The notes under the pieces were generated by a model. It was not told the DNA's origin, searched no databases, and saw only the letters and a program-made list of their open reading frames with translations. A program made the translations under genes and the position numbers. Below, one piece after another: positions 1 to 6,284 of a stretch of DNA of 8,557 bases. The first letter of the stretch is position 1; each line of letters opens with the position of its first letter. This stretch comes from JALZAA01 sp036005605 (GTDB lineage: Bacteria > Actinomycetota > Acidimicrobiia > IMCC26256 > JACDBD01): positions 1-8,557 of the forward strand of contig DASYQJ010000162.1 of assembly GCA_036005605.1 (NCBI GenBank). Reading direction: 5' to 3'.

Positions 1-866
1 TCGAACGCGCACGCCGCGGCGACGTCGAGTGTGCGCTCGACCGCGCCGGGCCAGCGCGCGAACCGGCGTTGCTGTTCTGCTGCGCTACGCAGGTGCGCGA
101 ACGGCGCCGCCGGGAGCCAGCCGTCGATCTCGTCGAGCGAGCGTCGAGCGCGGACGGCGGCGAGCGCGGTCGCGAGCGGCCGCTGAGCAGGAGTGGCGTA
201 ATGCACGTTGTTGGTGGCGATCACGTCGACGGACGCCGATGCCGCCAATTTGGCCAGCGCGTCGTTGCGGTGCCGGTCGAGCGGGTCGCCGTGGTCCCAC
301 AGCTCGATCAGCACGCGGTCGCGGCCGAACGCGGAAACGAGCCGGTCGAGGGCGCGCCGGGCCGCGGCGGGGCCATCGTCGAGAAGCGCGCGCGTGACCG
401 CGCCCTTGCGGCATCCGGTGAGCACGAACCACGCGTCGTTGGCGCTCGCCGCGGAGCTGCGCAGGTGAACCGGCGCACGGGCAGCGCCGGCGAGGGCGCC
501 GAGATCGAGGCGGGGCGCGCCCTTCTCCCCCGCCAGCTGCGCTGCGCTCACCGCTCGGGCCAGGCGGGCGTACCCGACCGGGCCCTGCGCGAGCACTAGG
601 AGGTGCTCACCGGGCGGGTCGGCGTACCCGTTCGGCAGCGTGCGGGGCGCGTCGAGCGTGAGCTCGGCGCCGAACACGGTGGGGAGGCCGGTAGCGCGGG
701 CGGCGAGGGCGAAGCGCACCACGCCGTAGAGGCCGTCGTGGTCAGTGACGGCGAGGGCGGCCAGGCCCAGACGGGCGGCCTCGTCGGCCAGTTCCTCGGG
801 ATGGCTGGCCCCGTCGAGGAACGAGAAGTTCGTGTGGCAGTGCAGCTCCGCGTAGCCACCGGTCAC
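1..866 (-). CDS. dnaE2: Error-prone DNA polymerase DnaE2, N-terminal part (cut by window edge)
   Basis: This is the 5' end of the C-family error-prone polymerase that extends past lesions with ImuA' and ImuB; 288 codons are visible and the gene continues beyond position 1. The protein begins directly with the PHP domain: YAELHCHTNFSFLDGA at residues 5-20 (H9 and H11 of the HxH metal motif), AVTDHDGLYGVVRF at 39-52 and FGAEL at 65-69, followed by ATNNVHYA near 217-224, all typical of DnaE2/DnaE1. The GTG at 866 is the only sensible start, because an in-frame TAG lies a few codons upstream; an AGGGG-like ribosome site sits six bases before it. It has its own LexA-box promoter. The choice of DnaE2 over DnaE1 rests on the PHP sequence style, the LexA box and the nearby imuA'-imuB. 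The polymerase active site lies outside the window. Confidence 0.93.
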   Translation of the reverse strand, partial: MTGGYAELHCHTNFSFLDGASHPEELADEAARLGLAALAVTDHDGLYGVVRFALAARATGLPTVFGAELTLDAPRTLPNGYADPPGEHLLVLAQGPVGYARLARAVSAAQLAGEKGAPRLDLGALAGAARAPVHLRSSAASANDAWFVLTGCRKGAVTRALLDDGPAAARRALDRLVSAFGRDRVLIELWDHGDPLDRHRNDALAKLAASASVDVIATNNVHYATPAQRPLATALAAVRARRSLDEIDGWLPAAPFAHLRSAAEQQRRFARWPGAVERTLDVAAACAF

Positions 867-895
867 TGGCGGCCCCTACTCCGTCGGGGCCGATC

Positions 896-925
896 ACCTT
901 ATCGAACATACGTTCGGTCAGTCCA
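896..925 (-). promoter_or_regulatory. LexA (SOS) box and promoter of dnaE2
   Basis: On the minus strand a -35-like TGGACT (925-920) and a -10-like TAAGGT (901-896) are separated by 18 bases. The spacer contains CGAACGTATGTTCG, which matches the actinobacterial SOS palindrome GAAC-N4-GTTC (core 904-915). LexA bound here would cover both promoter elements. The expected transcript start is near 889, giving a leader of about 22 bases before the GTG at 866. The palindrome is seen directly; the -35 and -10 assignments are inferred from spacing. Confidence 0.85.
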
Positions 926-940
926 GCGGGACCGCCCGGC

Positions 941-1479
941 TCAGAAGCGGAAGCGGGTGGCGCCGTAGGGCTCGGCGGCGCCCAGGGCGTAGACGGTCTT
1001 CGGCGCCACCTCGTACACGTCCCACGGCGGCGGGCCGGCGCTGGGCGCGCTGTACTCGGCGTACAGCGCCCCGTCGCGCACGGTCGGCTCCCATCCAAGC
1101 GACGCGTACACGTCGGCGATGCGCCAGAGCTCGGCGTCATCGGTGATCTTCACGGCCTCGCCTTCCACGACGATGTCGAACGGGTGCGTGGCGACCGTGA
1201 TCACGCAACGCGGGTCGGCGGCGAGGTTCTTCGCCTTGCGCGTGCAGCGCCGGCGTTGAAGTACATGGCGCCGTCGACCCAGAGGACCCCGAGCGGCATG
1301 ACGTGCGGGCTGCCGCCCGGATTCGTGGTCGCCAGCCAGGACGTGTGCCGATCGGGGCCGCCCGTTCCGGGCGCCTGGGTCCAACCTTGGTCCAGCCGCT
1401 CACGCATCTTCGCCCTCGGGATCAGCGGTGCGTCGCAGCCGTCGAGGTTCCGCTCTGTTGCCGGCTCTTTGACAGTCAT
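941..1479 (-). pseudogene. PNPOx-like split-barrel protein, interrupted by a one-base frameshift
   Basis: Two overlapping frames together encode one pyridoxamine 5'-phosphate oxidase-like protein (FMN/F420-binding split beta-barrel) of about 179 residues. The first frame runs from the ATG at 1479 through RHTSWLATTNPGGSPHVMPL and LWVDGAMYFNAGA. The second continues the fold with TRKAKNLAADPRCVITVAT, DIVVEGEAVKITDD and a C-terminal YEVAPKTVYAL to the TGA at 941. The switch falls near 1246-1252, where one base appears to be missing; adding one would restore the family pattern of a barrel strand followed by TRKAKNLAADPRC. The ATG lies four bases after the stop of the acyltransferase gene, so translation is probably coupled. 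Both halves look well conserved, so this is either a recent mutation or a sequencing or assembly error. The substrate cannot be told. Confidence 0.75.
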
Positions 1480-1483
1480 GCTC

Positions 1484-2122
1484 CTACGACATCCCGAGAT
1501 CCCGAAGCTCACCGGTGTCGAGCTCGATGACGTCGCCGGCGTCCACCTTGTAGCGCAATCCGCACGCCTCGCAGGTCACGGCGCCGGCGTCAGGGACGGT
1601 CCCGGCTCGGAACCGGAGCATCGGATTCCCGCACCGGCACACGAGCGCGACGCGGACGGCGGGGCTCCCGATCACGAGGTGGAAGGGAGGAACGTCACGC
1701 GTCACTGCAGAGCCCATGCCCACCATTGCGAAGCGCCCGATCTCCAACCCCGGTCCGATGACGGCGCCCGCCCCGACTGTCGCGCCCTCCCGCACCCAGG
1801 TGGGCTGGGCGTCCGGGCCTGGCGACTCCCGAAGACTCCGGAGATCCGGGGCCGTAGCACGCGGGTACCGATCGTTGGTGAAGACAACGCCCGCACCGAT
1901 CATCACCGCATCTTCGACGACGACCCCGTTGCACAGGTATACGAACGCGTCCATGTTCACCCGATCGCCTATGTCGACGCCATCGGCGATGAAGGTTTTC
2001 TCGCCGACGATGCAGTGCTTTCCGATGCGCGCCGGACCTCGCGCGTGTACGTGGCTCTCGATCGATGTGCCGAGACCAATCTCGACACCGGGTTCGATCT
2101 CCGCGGTTGGGTTGATTCGCAT
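1484..2122 (-). CDS. Hexapeptide-repeat acyltransferase (WbpD/WlbB-like) with C-terminal zinc ribbon
   Basis: The 212-residue protein has a left-handed beta-helix of hexapeptide repeats across about residues 5-155 (IEPGVEIG, ARIGKHCIVG, IGDRVNMDAF, VMIGAGVVFTND, ATVGAGAVIGPGLEIG). The block FTNDRYPRA at 81-89 and the closing DVPPFHLVIGSPA at 143-155 are typical of the WbpD/WlbB family, which N-acetylates amino groups on UDP-sugars with acetyl-CoA for surface polysaccharides. After the helix comes a putative zinc ribbon: CxC at 162/164 and CxxC at 184/187. The ATG at 2122 follows the upstream stop by six bases, with GGGGAG about eight bases before it. It sits between two redox split-barrel genes, and no other sugar-nucleotide gene is visible, so the natural substrate is open. 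Confidence 0.82.
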   Translation of the reverse strand: MRINPTAEIEPGVEIGLGTSIESHVHARGPARIGKHCIVGEKTFIADGVDIGDRVNMDAFVYLCNGVVVEDAVMIGAGVVFTNDRYPRATAPDLRSLRESPGPDAQPTWVREGATVGAGAVIGPGLEIGRFAMVGMGSAVTRDVPPFHLVIGSPAVRVALVCRCGNPMLRFRAGTVPDAGAVTCEACGLRYKVDAGDVIELDTGELRDLGMS

Positions 2123-2128
2123 GATCGC

Positions 2129-2578
2129 TCAGCTCCCCGGGTTGGAGTAGACGCGCTCCGGGTTGACCAGTACCGCGAGCCGTCTCTGGTCGGCCATCAC
2201 GCGGTCGTACTCGTCCCAGTCGTCGTGCGTGCCGCCGGCAGCGCTGAACACGTCGCGAAGCACCTGCGGGACGCGGCCCGCGTCCAGCCCGTCGAGGGGA
2301 TCGTCGGGGCCGGCGAGATCGACGGGACCCTCGACCGCCACCCACTCCCAGCCGACTCGGAACACGACCGTCGCCCGGGGCCGGCGTCGCAGGTTCGCGT
2401 GCTTGCGGGTGTCGCCCTGCACGACGAGCCCGACGACCGGGTCGCCACTCACGGGGTGCGCCAGCACGCCTGCGTTGGCGATCGAGGTCTGCGGCGACCC
2501 GTCAGCCCGTTGGGTCACGACCACGGCCAGGCCTTGATCACGGCCGGCGAGGTCGCGGACGCTCTCGATGGTTGCCAT
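2129..2578 (-). CDS. F420-dependent/PPOX-class split-barrel oxidoreductase
   Basis: This 149-residue protein is a single split beta-barrel domain of the PPOX class (TIGR03618-like), whose actinobacterial members bind F420 or FMN and reduce varied substrates. Visible blocks are LAVVVTQRADGSPQTSIANA (17-36), GDPVVGLVV, the basic cofactor-phosphate segment TRKHANLRRRPRATVVF (57-73), GWEWVAVEG and GTHDDWDEYDRVMADQRR near the C-terminus. The ATG at 2578 was chosen because the domain begins right there; the open frame continues to 3139 but that part overlaps the opposite-strand genes and has no family likeness. It is first in a three-gene run with the acyltransferase and the broken PNPOx gene, and is divergent from the Ddn-like gene across 48 bases. 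Use of F420 rather than FMN is inferred from the family. Confidence 0.85.
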   Translation of the reverse strand: MATIESVRDLAGRDQGLAVVVTQRADGSPQTSIANAGVLAHPVSGDPVVGLVVQGDTRKHANLRRRPRATVVFRVGWEWVAVEGPVDLAGPDDPLDGLDAGRVPQVLRDVFSAAGGTHDDWDEYDRVMADQRRLAVLVNPERVYSNPGS

Positions 2579-2593
2579 GGACACCGAGCTTCG

Positions 2594-2612
2594 CGCGTCG
2601 GAACCCGATGCG
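2594..2612. promoter_or_regulatory. Imperfect palindrome in a divergent promoter gap (candidate operator)
   Basis: The 48-base gap between the PPOX gene (start 2578, minus) and the Ddn-like gene (start 2627, plus) contains CGCGTCGGAACCCGATGCG. Seven of eight arm positions are complementary around a three-base centre. It lies nearly midway between the two starts, where one regulator could control both directions. No convincing -35/-10 pair is visible on either strand. In such GC-rich DNA a chance palindrome of this quality is possible. Confidence 0.35.
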
Positions 2613-2626
2613 AGACTTGCGCCGTC

Positions 2627-2989
2627 ATGGACGAGCTCCTTGCGGCCACCGACGACGACTTCTGCTACGTGACGACTCGTGGACGCGTCTCCGGACGTTC
2701 GCACGAAATCGAGATCTGGTTCGCCCTCTACGGTCGCACGTTGTACCTGCTGTCGGGCGGTGGCGACCGGTCGGACTGGGTGCGGAACCTGCGCGCCGAA
2801 CCGGCGGTTACGGTACGGCTGCGCGACACGACCTATGCGGCGACGGCGCGGGTCGTCGAAGCCGGCGACGAGTCGGAGCGGGGACGCGAGCTCGTCTTCG
2901 AGAAGTACCAGCCGCGCTACAGCGAAAGTCTCGAACGCTGGCGGCGCGAGTCGCTCTTGGTCGCGATCGATGTGAGTCGGGCAGACTGA
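2627..2989 (+). CDS. Ddn-like deazaflavin (F420)-dependent nitroreductase-family protein
   Basis: This 120-residue protein resembles the actinobacterial Ddn/PF04075 family of F420H2-dependent quinone and nitro reductases, small split barrels usually found at the membrane or in the cytosol. Diagnostic blocks are YVTTRGRVSGRSHEIEIWFA (residues 14-33), LYLLSGGGDRSDWVRNLRAE (the W-RN-L segment near the deazaflavin) and a C-terminal segment FEKYQPRYSESLERW. The ATG at 2627 was chosen because the family domain starts within a dozen residues. The frame stays open far upstream, but that stretch is antisense to other genes. The next gene begins four bases after its stop, so the two are probably co-transcribed. 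The substrate is unknown. Confidence 0.85.
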   Translation: MDELLAATDDDFCYVTTRGRVSGRSHEIEIWFALYGRTLYLLSGGGDRSDWVRNLRAEPAVTVRLRDTTYAATARVVEAGDESERGRELVFEKYQPRYSESLERWRRESLLVAIDVSRAD

Positions 2990-2993
2990 TGCC

Positions 2994-3416
2994 GTGACCA
3001 TCGAGCTCGTCCCCTTGTGTACCGCCATCATCACGCTGGCGGATCCACTCGTGCTGCCCAACACACCGAGTGGGACGCGCATCATCATCGAAGTGATCGA
3101 CGCGGTATACGAAGGCGAGCGACTCTCGGGGAAGCACAAGGGCGTGGCCGCCGCCGACTGGATGACGGTGGGGCCGGAAGGTACGGGGACGCTCGACGTC
3201 CGCGGAACCCTCGAGACCCACGACGGCGCGCTGGTGTACGTGACGTACCGGGGTCGGCTCGATCTGTCGGTTCCGCCGGGCAGCGCGCCGACCTACGCCG
3301 CCCCGCTGTACGAGACGGGCGACGAGCGGTACGCGTGGCTCAACCGCATCCAGGCGGTGGCCAAGGGGACGCTCGACGGTCAGACGCTCACGTACGAGAT
3401 CGCCGAGGTGCGGTAG
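2994..3416 (+). CDS. DUF3237-family protein
   Basis: The 140-residue protein matches the DUF3237 pattern: a beta-rich fold with PSGTRIIIEVIDAVYEGERL (25-44), a segment GVAAADWMTVGPEGTGTLDVRG, then LETHDGALVYVTYRGRLDL and, near the end, WLNRIQAVAKGTLDGQTLTYE. No catalytic function is established that I can name. It starts with GTG at 2994, four bases after the Ddn-like stop; the closer ATG at 2988 meets a stop two codons later and cannot be used. Its end lies 16 bases from the end of imuB in convergent arrangement, with no clear terminator hairpin between them. Pairing with the Ddn-like gene suggests a shared but unknown pathway. Confidence 0.8.
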   Translation: MTIELVPLCTAIITLADPLVLPNTPSGTRIIIEVIDAVYEGERLSGKHKGVAAADWMTVGPEGTGTLDVRGTLETHDGALVYVTYRGRLDLSVPPGSAPTYAAPLYETGDERYAWLNRIQAVAKGTLDGQTLTYEIAEVR

Positions 3417-3432
3417 CAAGCTGGGTCGATTA

Positions 3433-5157
3433 CTAGTCGTAGATCGCCTCGAGCGCTGCGTGCCCTGCGGTCACCGCGACGAGACAGGCGACGCGCTCGC
3501 CGTCGGGCGCGGCCACCAACACCTGCCAGTAGGCACGGCGCGTCCGCGCCCGCCGGTCCCACCAGCGGGCGTCGTGCGCCCAGGGCCCCGCCCACGCCGC
3601 GATCTCGCCCCCGCGGTCCGGCAGCGCTGCGCACCGCAGGCGCGCCGGCGGCGCAGAGGTGTCACCTCGTCCCGACACGGTGACGACCTCGCCGGCGGCG
3701 TCGAGCAGCTCAGCGGAAGGTGGCGGATCGAAGACGCGCGCCGGCGCCGGAGCCGGGATGGCGCCCGGCCAGGGCGGCACCTCGCGGGCGTTGGCACCGG
3801 GCGCCGCCACCGCGTCGAGGGGTCGGGCCGGCTCACGAGGATCGCCCCATGGCACCCACCGCACCCGCTCGCCCGGCGTGCGCCCGCCTTGGGGTACGGC
3901 CGTGACCACGGCGGGATGGCCGAGCATCCCCTGCACCCGGGCGAGCACGCGCTCGGCGCGGTCGGCCGCGGCCGGGTCGCCACCCCAGAACCCGAGCTGG
4001 CGGCCGGTGGCGGGCAGTACCTCGTCGGGCACCAGCCGCAGCAGCACGAGAGGGCTTGTTGGTCGCTCTCGCAAGCTCGAACTCCTGCGACGCCGGTCGG
4101 CAAAGCCGCCGTCGTCGCGGCCGCTGGTCGCGAGCTCGTCGACGGTGTCGTCGTCGCCCACCTCCGCCGTGAGCCAGCCCTCGAGCTGCCAGCGGACGCG
4201 CGCCGCCAGCGCCGCCGGGGTGAGCGCTCCCTCGTGGCGCCAGCACCGGGTCAGCCGCTCACCCCGCTCGGTCTCGGCCTCGATCATCACGCGCGTGCAC
4301 GCGAGACCGAGCGCCCCGAGGCGCGCCATGAGCCGCTCGGCCAGCGCCTTGGCCGCGAACGCGGCGGTCTCGACGTGCACCGCGGGTGGATCCAGCTCGG
4401 CGGTCTCGATGAGCTCGGGGGGCGGGGGCGCCGGAGGCGCGGTGGCTTCGTCGTCGCCGCGGGCGAGCCGGTGTGCGCGCGCTCCGGCCGACCCGAAGCG
4501 ACCGAGCACGGCGCCGTCGGGCAGCGCCGCGAACGCGCCCAGCGTGCGCAAGCCGAGCCGGACGAGCAGGTCGGCCAGCTCTGGCTGCTCGGGATCTTCG
4601 AGCGCCGCGACCGGCCACGGGGCGAGAAACCCCGGTGACTCCCCCGGCGGCACGACGTACGCCGAGCCGGGCTCGGCCGCACGCGCTGCGAGCATGGCGG
4701 CGAACCCGCCGTCGGCGACGCCGACGCGGGCGTCGGTGATCCCGATGGCGCGCACGGCGTCAAGGCATCGAACGGCCATGGCGGTGTCGCCACCGAAGTA
4801 CCGGGACGGCCCGCGCGTCGGGAACGAGATCCGGCCGGGCTCCTCCAGCACGAAACGGGGCGTGAACGTCTCGACCGTGCGCGCGACCCGCTCGAACGCG
4901 CGCGCCTCGACCTGCGGGTCGGCCTCTGCGACCACCAGGCCCGGGCAACGTGCCTCCGCCTCGCGCCGGCGCAAGCCGGGCGTCACGCCTTCTGCGGCCG
5001 CTTCGGTCGACGCCGCGATCACGACCAGCCCGCGTTCACCGCGCTCCACGACCGCGATTGCCGCGTCACACAACGCGGGATCACGGGCGCGCAGCGCGAC
5101 GACTGGCCAGTCCGGACACCACAGGCAGGCGGTGCGCTCCGCCATCCCGTCAGCCAC
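3433..5157 (-). CDS. imuB: ImuB, catalytically inactive Y-family polymerase adaptor of the SOS mutasome
   Basis: ImuB bridges DnaE2, ImuA' and the beta clamp during mutagenic lesion bypass. The 574-residue protein opens with TACLWCPDWPVVALRARDPA (9-28). The Y-family acidic motif is replaced by LEEPGRISFPTRGPSRYFGG (104-123), so it should not polymerise. Fingers and little-finger regions follow, then QLGFWG (387-392), which matches the clamp-binding QLPLWG-type motif. The proline-rich C-terminal part ends in HDARWWDRRARTRRAYWQVL (528-547), a typical ImuB tail. GTG at 5157 is nine bases after the imuA' stop; ATG at 5145 (MAERTACLW) is an equally possible start. Odd feature: residues about 347-364 (GRDDGGFADRRRRSSSLR) are encoded by a dispersed repeat that recurs at 6285-6335; they lengthen a loop just before LVLLRLVPDEV. 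Confidence 0.93.
   Translation of the reverse strand: MADGMAERTACLWCPDWPVVALRARDPALCDAAIAVVERGERGLVVIAASTEAAAEGVTPGLRRREAEARCPGLVVAEADPQVEARAFERVARTVETFTPRFVLEEPGRISFPTRGPSRYFGGDTAMAVRCLDAVRAIGITDARVGVADGGFAAMLAARAAEPGSAYVVPPGESPGFLAPWPVAALEDPEQPELADLLVRLGLRTLGAFAALPDGAVLGRFGSAGARAHRLARGDDEATAPPAPPPPELIETAELDPPAVHVETAAFAAKALAERLMARLGALGLACTRVMIEAETERGERLTRCWRHEGALTPAALAARVRWQLEGWLTAEVGDDDTVDELATSGRDDGGFADRRRRSSSLRERPTSPLVLLRLVPDEVLPATGRQLGFWGGDPAAADRAERVLARVQGMLGHPAVVTAVPQGGRTPGERVRWVPWGDPREPARPLDAVAAPGANAREVPPWPGAIPAPAPARVFDPPPSAELLDAAGEVVTVSGRGDTSAPPARLRCAALPDRGGEIAAWAGPWAHDARWWDRRARTRRAYWQVLVAAPDGERVACLVAVTAGHAALEAIYD
4068..4119 (-). repeat. Dispersed structured repeat, copy A, in frame inside imuB
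   Basis: Read on the minus strand, the element contains GGCTTTGCCGACCG (4107-4094) and GAGCTTGCGA (4078-4069), both identical to copy B at 6285-6335. The DNA between and around these blocks differs, but pairing is kept: GCGACG (4118-4113) pairs with CGTCGC (4092-4087), and TCGCAGG pairs with CTTGCGA (4090-4069, one G-T) around an eight-base loop. The two hairpins share bases 4087-4090, so they exclude each other, as in copy B. Translated in the imuB frame it gives GGFADRRRRSSSLRE without a stop. Confidence 0.7.
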
Positions 5158-5166
5158 GAGTCCGCG

Positions 5167-5820
5167 TCAGCCGGCTTCGACGAGCGCGACGTGATCACGC
5201 GCCGCCGCGCCGCGACCGTCGACATGCACGCGCTGGTCGCGTTCGGCGGGCACACCCACGCCCGGATCCAGGTCGCGCCAGACCGAGCCCTCGGCCCGCA
5301 GACGAAGCGCGGCCTCGGCCGGCCACGGTCCCATCGCCACCAGCACCGCGCCGCGCTCGCGTGCCCGGGCCAGCAACCGCCTCGTGTCTCCCACCCGGGC
5401 GTACGCCGGCACCTCGGCGAGCACGACGCTGATCCCGTCGAGCAGCGCGGCGGCCACCGCAGCCCAGCGGGCGGGGGGCACCCGCCGGACCACGGCGAAC
5501 CGCTCGAGCGCGACCCCGGCTTCTCCCGCCGCCAGCCCGCCCAGGCTGGCGTCGAGCTCGATCGCGGCCGCCCATTCACCGGCGGCCGTGGCCGCCGCCG
5601 CCAGCTGCAGCGCGACCGACGTGGCTCCCGCTCCGGGATCGCCGTCGACCGCCACCACCGTCCCCCGCTGGACGGCGCCGCCGGGGAGCAGCTCGCCGAG
5701 CGGGCCGGGCACGGCCAGGACCCGCTCGCCGGCCAGCACCACGGGCCGGGCGTGCCGGGCTGCGTTGTCAAGGTGCTCGCGGGATCGTACGTCCCGCCGG
5801 GGAAGTGCCGCCAGGGCCAC
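5167..5820 (-). CDS. imuA': ImuA' (RecA-like partner of the ImuB/DnaE2 mutasome)
   Basis: The 217-residue protein is the small RecA-like partner that precedes imuB in actinobacterial mutasome operons. It shows a RecA-type core: GTVVAVDGDPGAGATSVALQ (53-72) in the Walker A position, a beta-strand AAAIELDASLGGLA, then ISVVLAEVPAYARVGDTRRL (130-149) where the Walker B region would lie. Walker A lacks its lysine (A66), so ATP hydrolysis is doubtful. The GTG at 5820 was chosen because it lies six bases after the -10 TATGGT of the LexA promoter, implying a leaderless transcript. The frame continues to 6042, but that part lies upstream of the promoter and overlaps the next gene. The imuB gene follows nine bases after the stop, so the two form an operon. 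Confidence 0.85.
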   Translation of the reverse strand: MALAALPRRDVRSREHLDNAARHARPVVLAGERVLAVPGPLGELLPGGAVQRGTVVAVDGDPGAGATSVALQLAAAATAAGEWAAAIELDASLGGLAAGEAGVALERFAVVRRVPPARWAAVAAALLDGISVVLAEVPAYARVGDTRRLLARARERGAVLVAMGPWPAEAALRLRAEGSVWRDLDPGVGVPAERDQRVHVDGRGAAARDHVALVEAG

Positions 5821-5826
5821 AGGCCG

Positions 5827-5856
5827 ACCATAGGCGAACGTGTGTTCGATCCGCAA
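5827..5856 (-). promoter_or_regulatory. LexA (SOS) box and promoter of imuA'-imuB
   Basis: On the minus strand TTGCGG (5856-5851) and TATGGT (5832-5827) lie 18 bases apart. The spacer holds CGAACACACGTTCG (5848-5835), the GAAC-N4-GTTC SOS palindrome. The expected transcript start falls at or next to the GTG at 5820, so the message is probably leaderless. Spacer length and box placement closely match the dnaE2 promoter, supporting joint control by LexA. Confidence 0.87.
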
Positions 5857-5903
5857 GCGCCGGATCCGCCGCCGAGAGAACAGGGGACAAAGCCGCGCGA
5901 GCG

Positions 5904-6269
5904 CTACTTCTGCGGTTCGGGTGGGGCCTTGACCTCGATGCCGAGAGCCTCGAGTGCGTCGGGCGACCAGCCGGCGTCGTCGCCGTAGTAGCCGAAGAGG
6001 TGCTCGATCGTCTCGGTGACCTTGGGCTCGAGCTCGGGCCAACGCTCGGGCGGTGCTTGCACGGTGACGGCGCTCGAATAGATCGTCACCTGGGTGGCGC
6101 CGAGGTCGAACAGGCGCCGGGCGAGCACGTCGGGCGGCCGGTCACCCTCGGTGTCCTCGACGGCGTGGTACCGCTCGATCTCCATGCCCGTCAGCGACCG
6201 GTTGAGATCGAAGAGCCGGACCGAGGGCGACGCGCCGGGACGGGTGGTGACGGTGATCGGTTGGCCCAT
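5904..6269 (-). CDS. Small protein resembling the Nfu/NifU N-terminal domain
   Basis: The 121-residue protein recalls the Nfu N-terminal domain (PF08712): an opening strand ITVTTRPGASPSVRLFDLNR (5-24), then DVLARRLFDLGATQVTIYSS (47-66), AVTVQAPPERWPELEPKVTE (67-86) and TIEHLFGYY. That domain often accompanies iron-sulfur scaffold proteins, but no CxxC cluster-binding motif is present, so an iron-sulfur role is only a guess. The ATG at 6269 is strongly supported by AGGAGAAGG directly before it (6278-6270). Its leader contains copy B of the dispersed repeat. Downstream, the imuA' promoter begins within 50 bases of its stop. The family call comes from pattern memory, not alignment. Confidence 0.6.
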   Translation of the reverse strand: MGQPITVTTRPGASPSVRLFDLNRSLTGMEIERYHAVEDTEGDRPPDVLARRLFDLGATQVTIYSSAVTVQAPPERWPELEPKVTETIEHLFGYYGDDAGWSPDALEALGIEVKAPPEPQK

Positions 6270-6284
6270 CCTTCTCCTGTCGCC

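Noticed and set aside
1184..2626. A very long open plus-strand frame running into the Ddn-like gene.
   Set aside because: It is antisense to three convincing genes and shows no family pattern. In high-GC DNA the complementary frame often lacks stops; the real gene starts at 2627.
2579..3139. Upstream extension of the PPOX gene to a 336-residue product.
   Set aside because: The added part has no family likeness, overlaps two well-supported opposite-strand genes, and the domain begins exactly at the ATG at 2578.
3417..3432. Bidirectional terminator between the convergent DUF3237 gene and imuB.
   Set aside because: The 16-base gap holds only a three-base inverted pair around CTAGT; there is no stable stem and no T-run.
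3460..5194. Long plus-strand open frames opposite imuB.
   Set aside because: They are compositional shadows of imuB, rich in Arg, Ala and Ser, with no recognisable motif or ribosome site.
5853..5897. A possible third, degenerate copy of the dispersed repeat just upstream of the imuA' LexA promoter (GGCTTTG and GCTTGCG on the minus strand, same order).
   Set aside because: Only two seven-base blocks match, the distance between them is five bases longer, and the stem pairings of copies A and B are absent. Chance cannot be excluded in this GC-rich DNA.
5821..6042. N-terminal extension of ImuA' up to 6042.
   Set aside because: It would span the LexA promoter and overlap the Nfu-like gene on the same strand, and its residues are arginine-rich shadow sequence.
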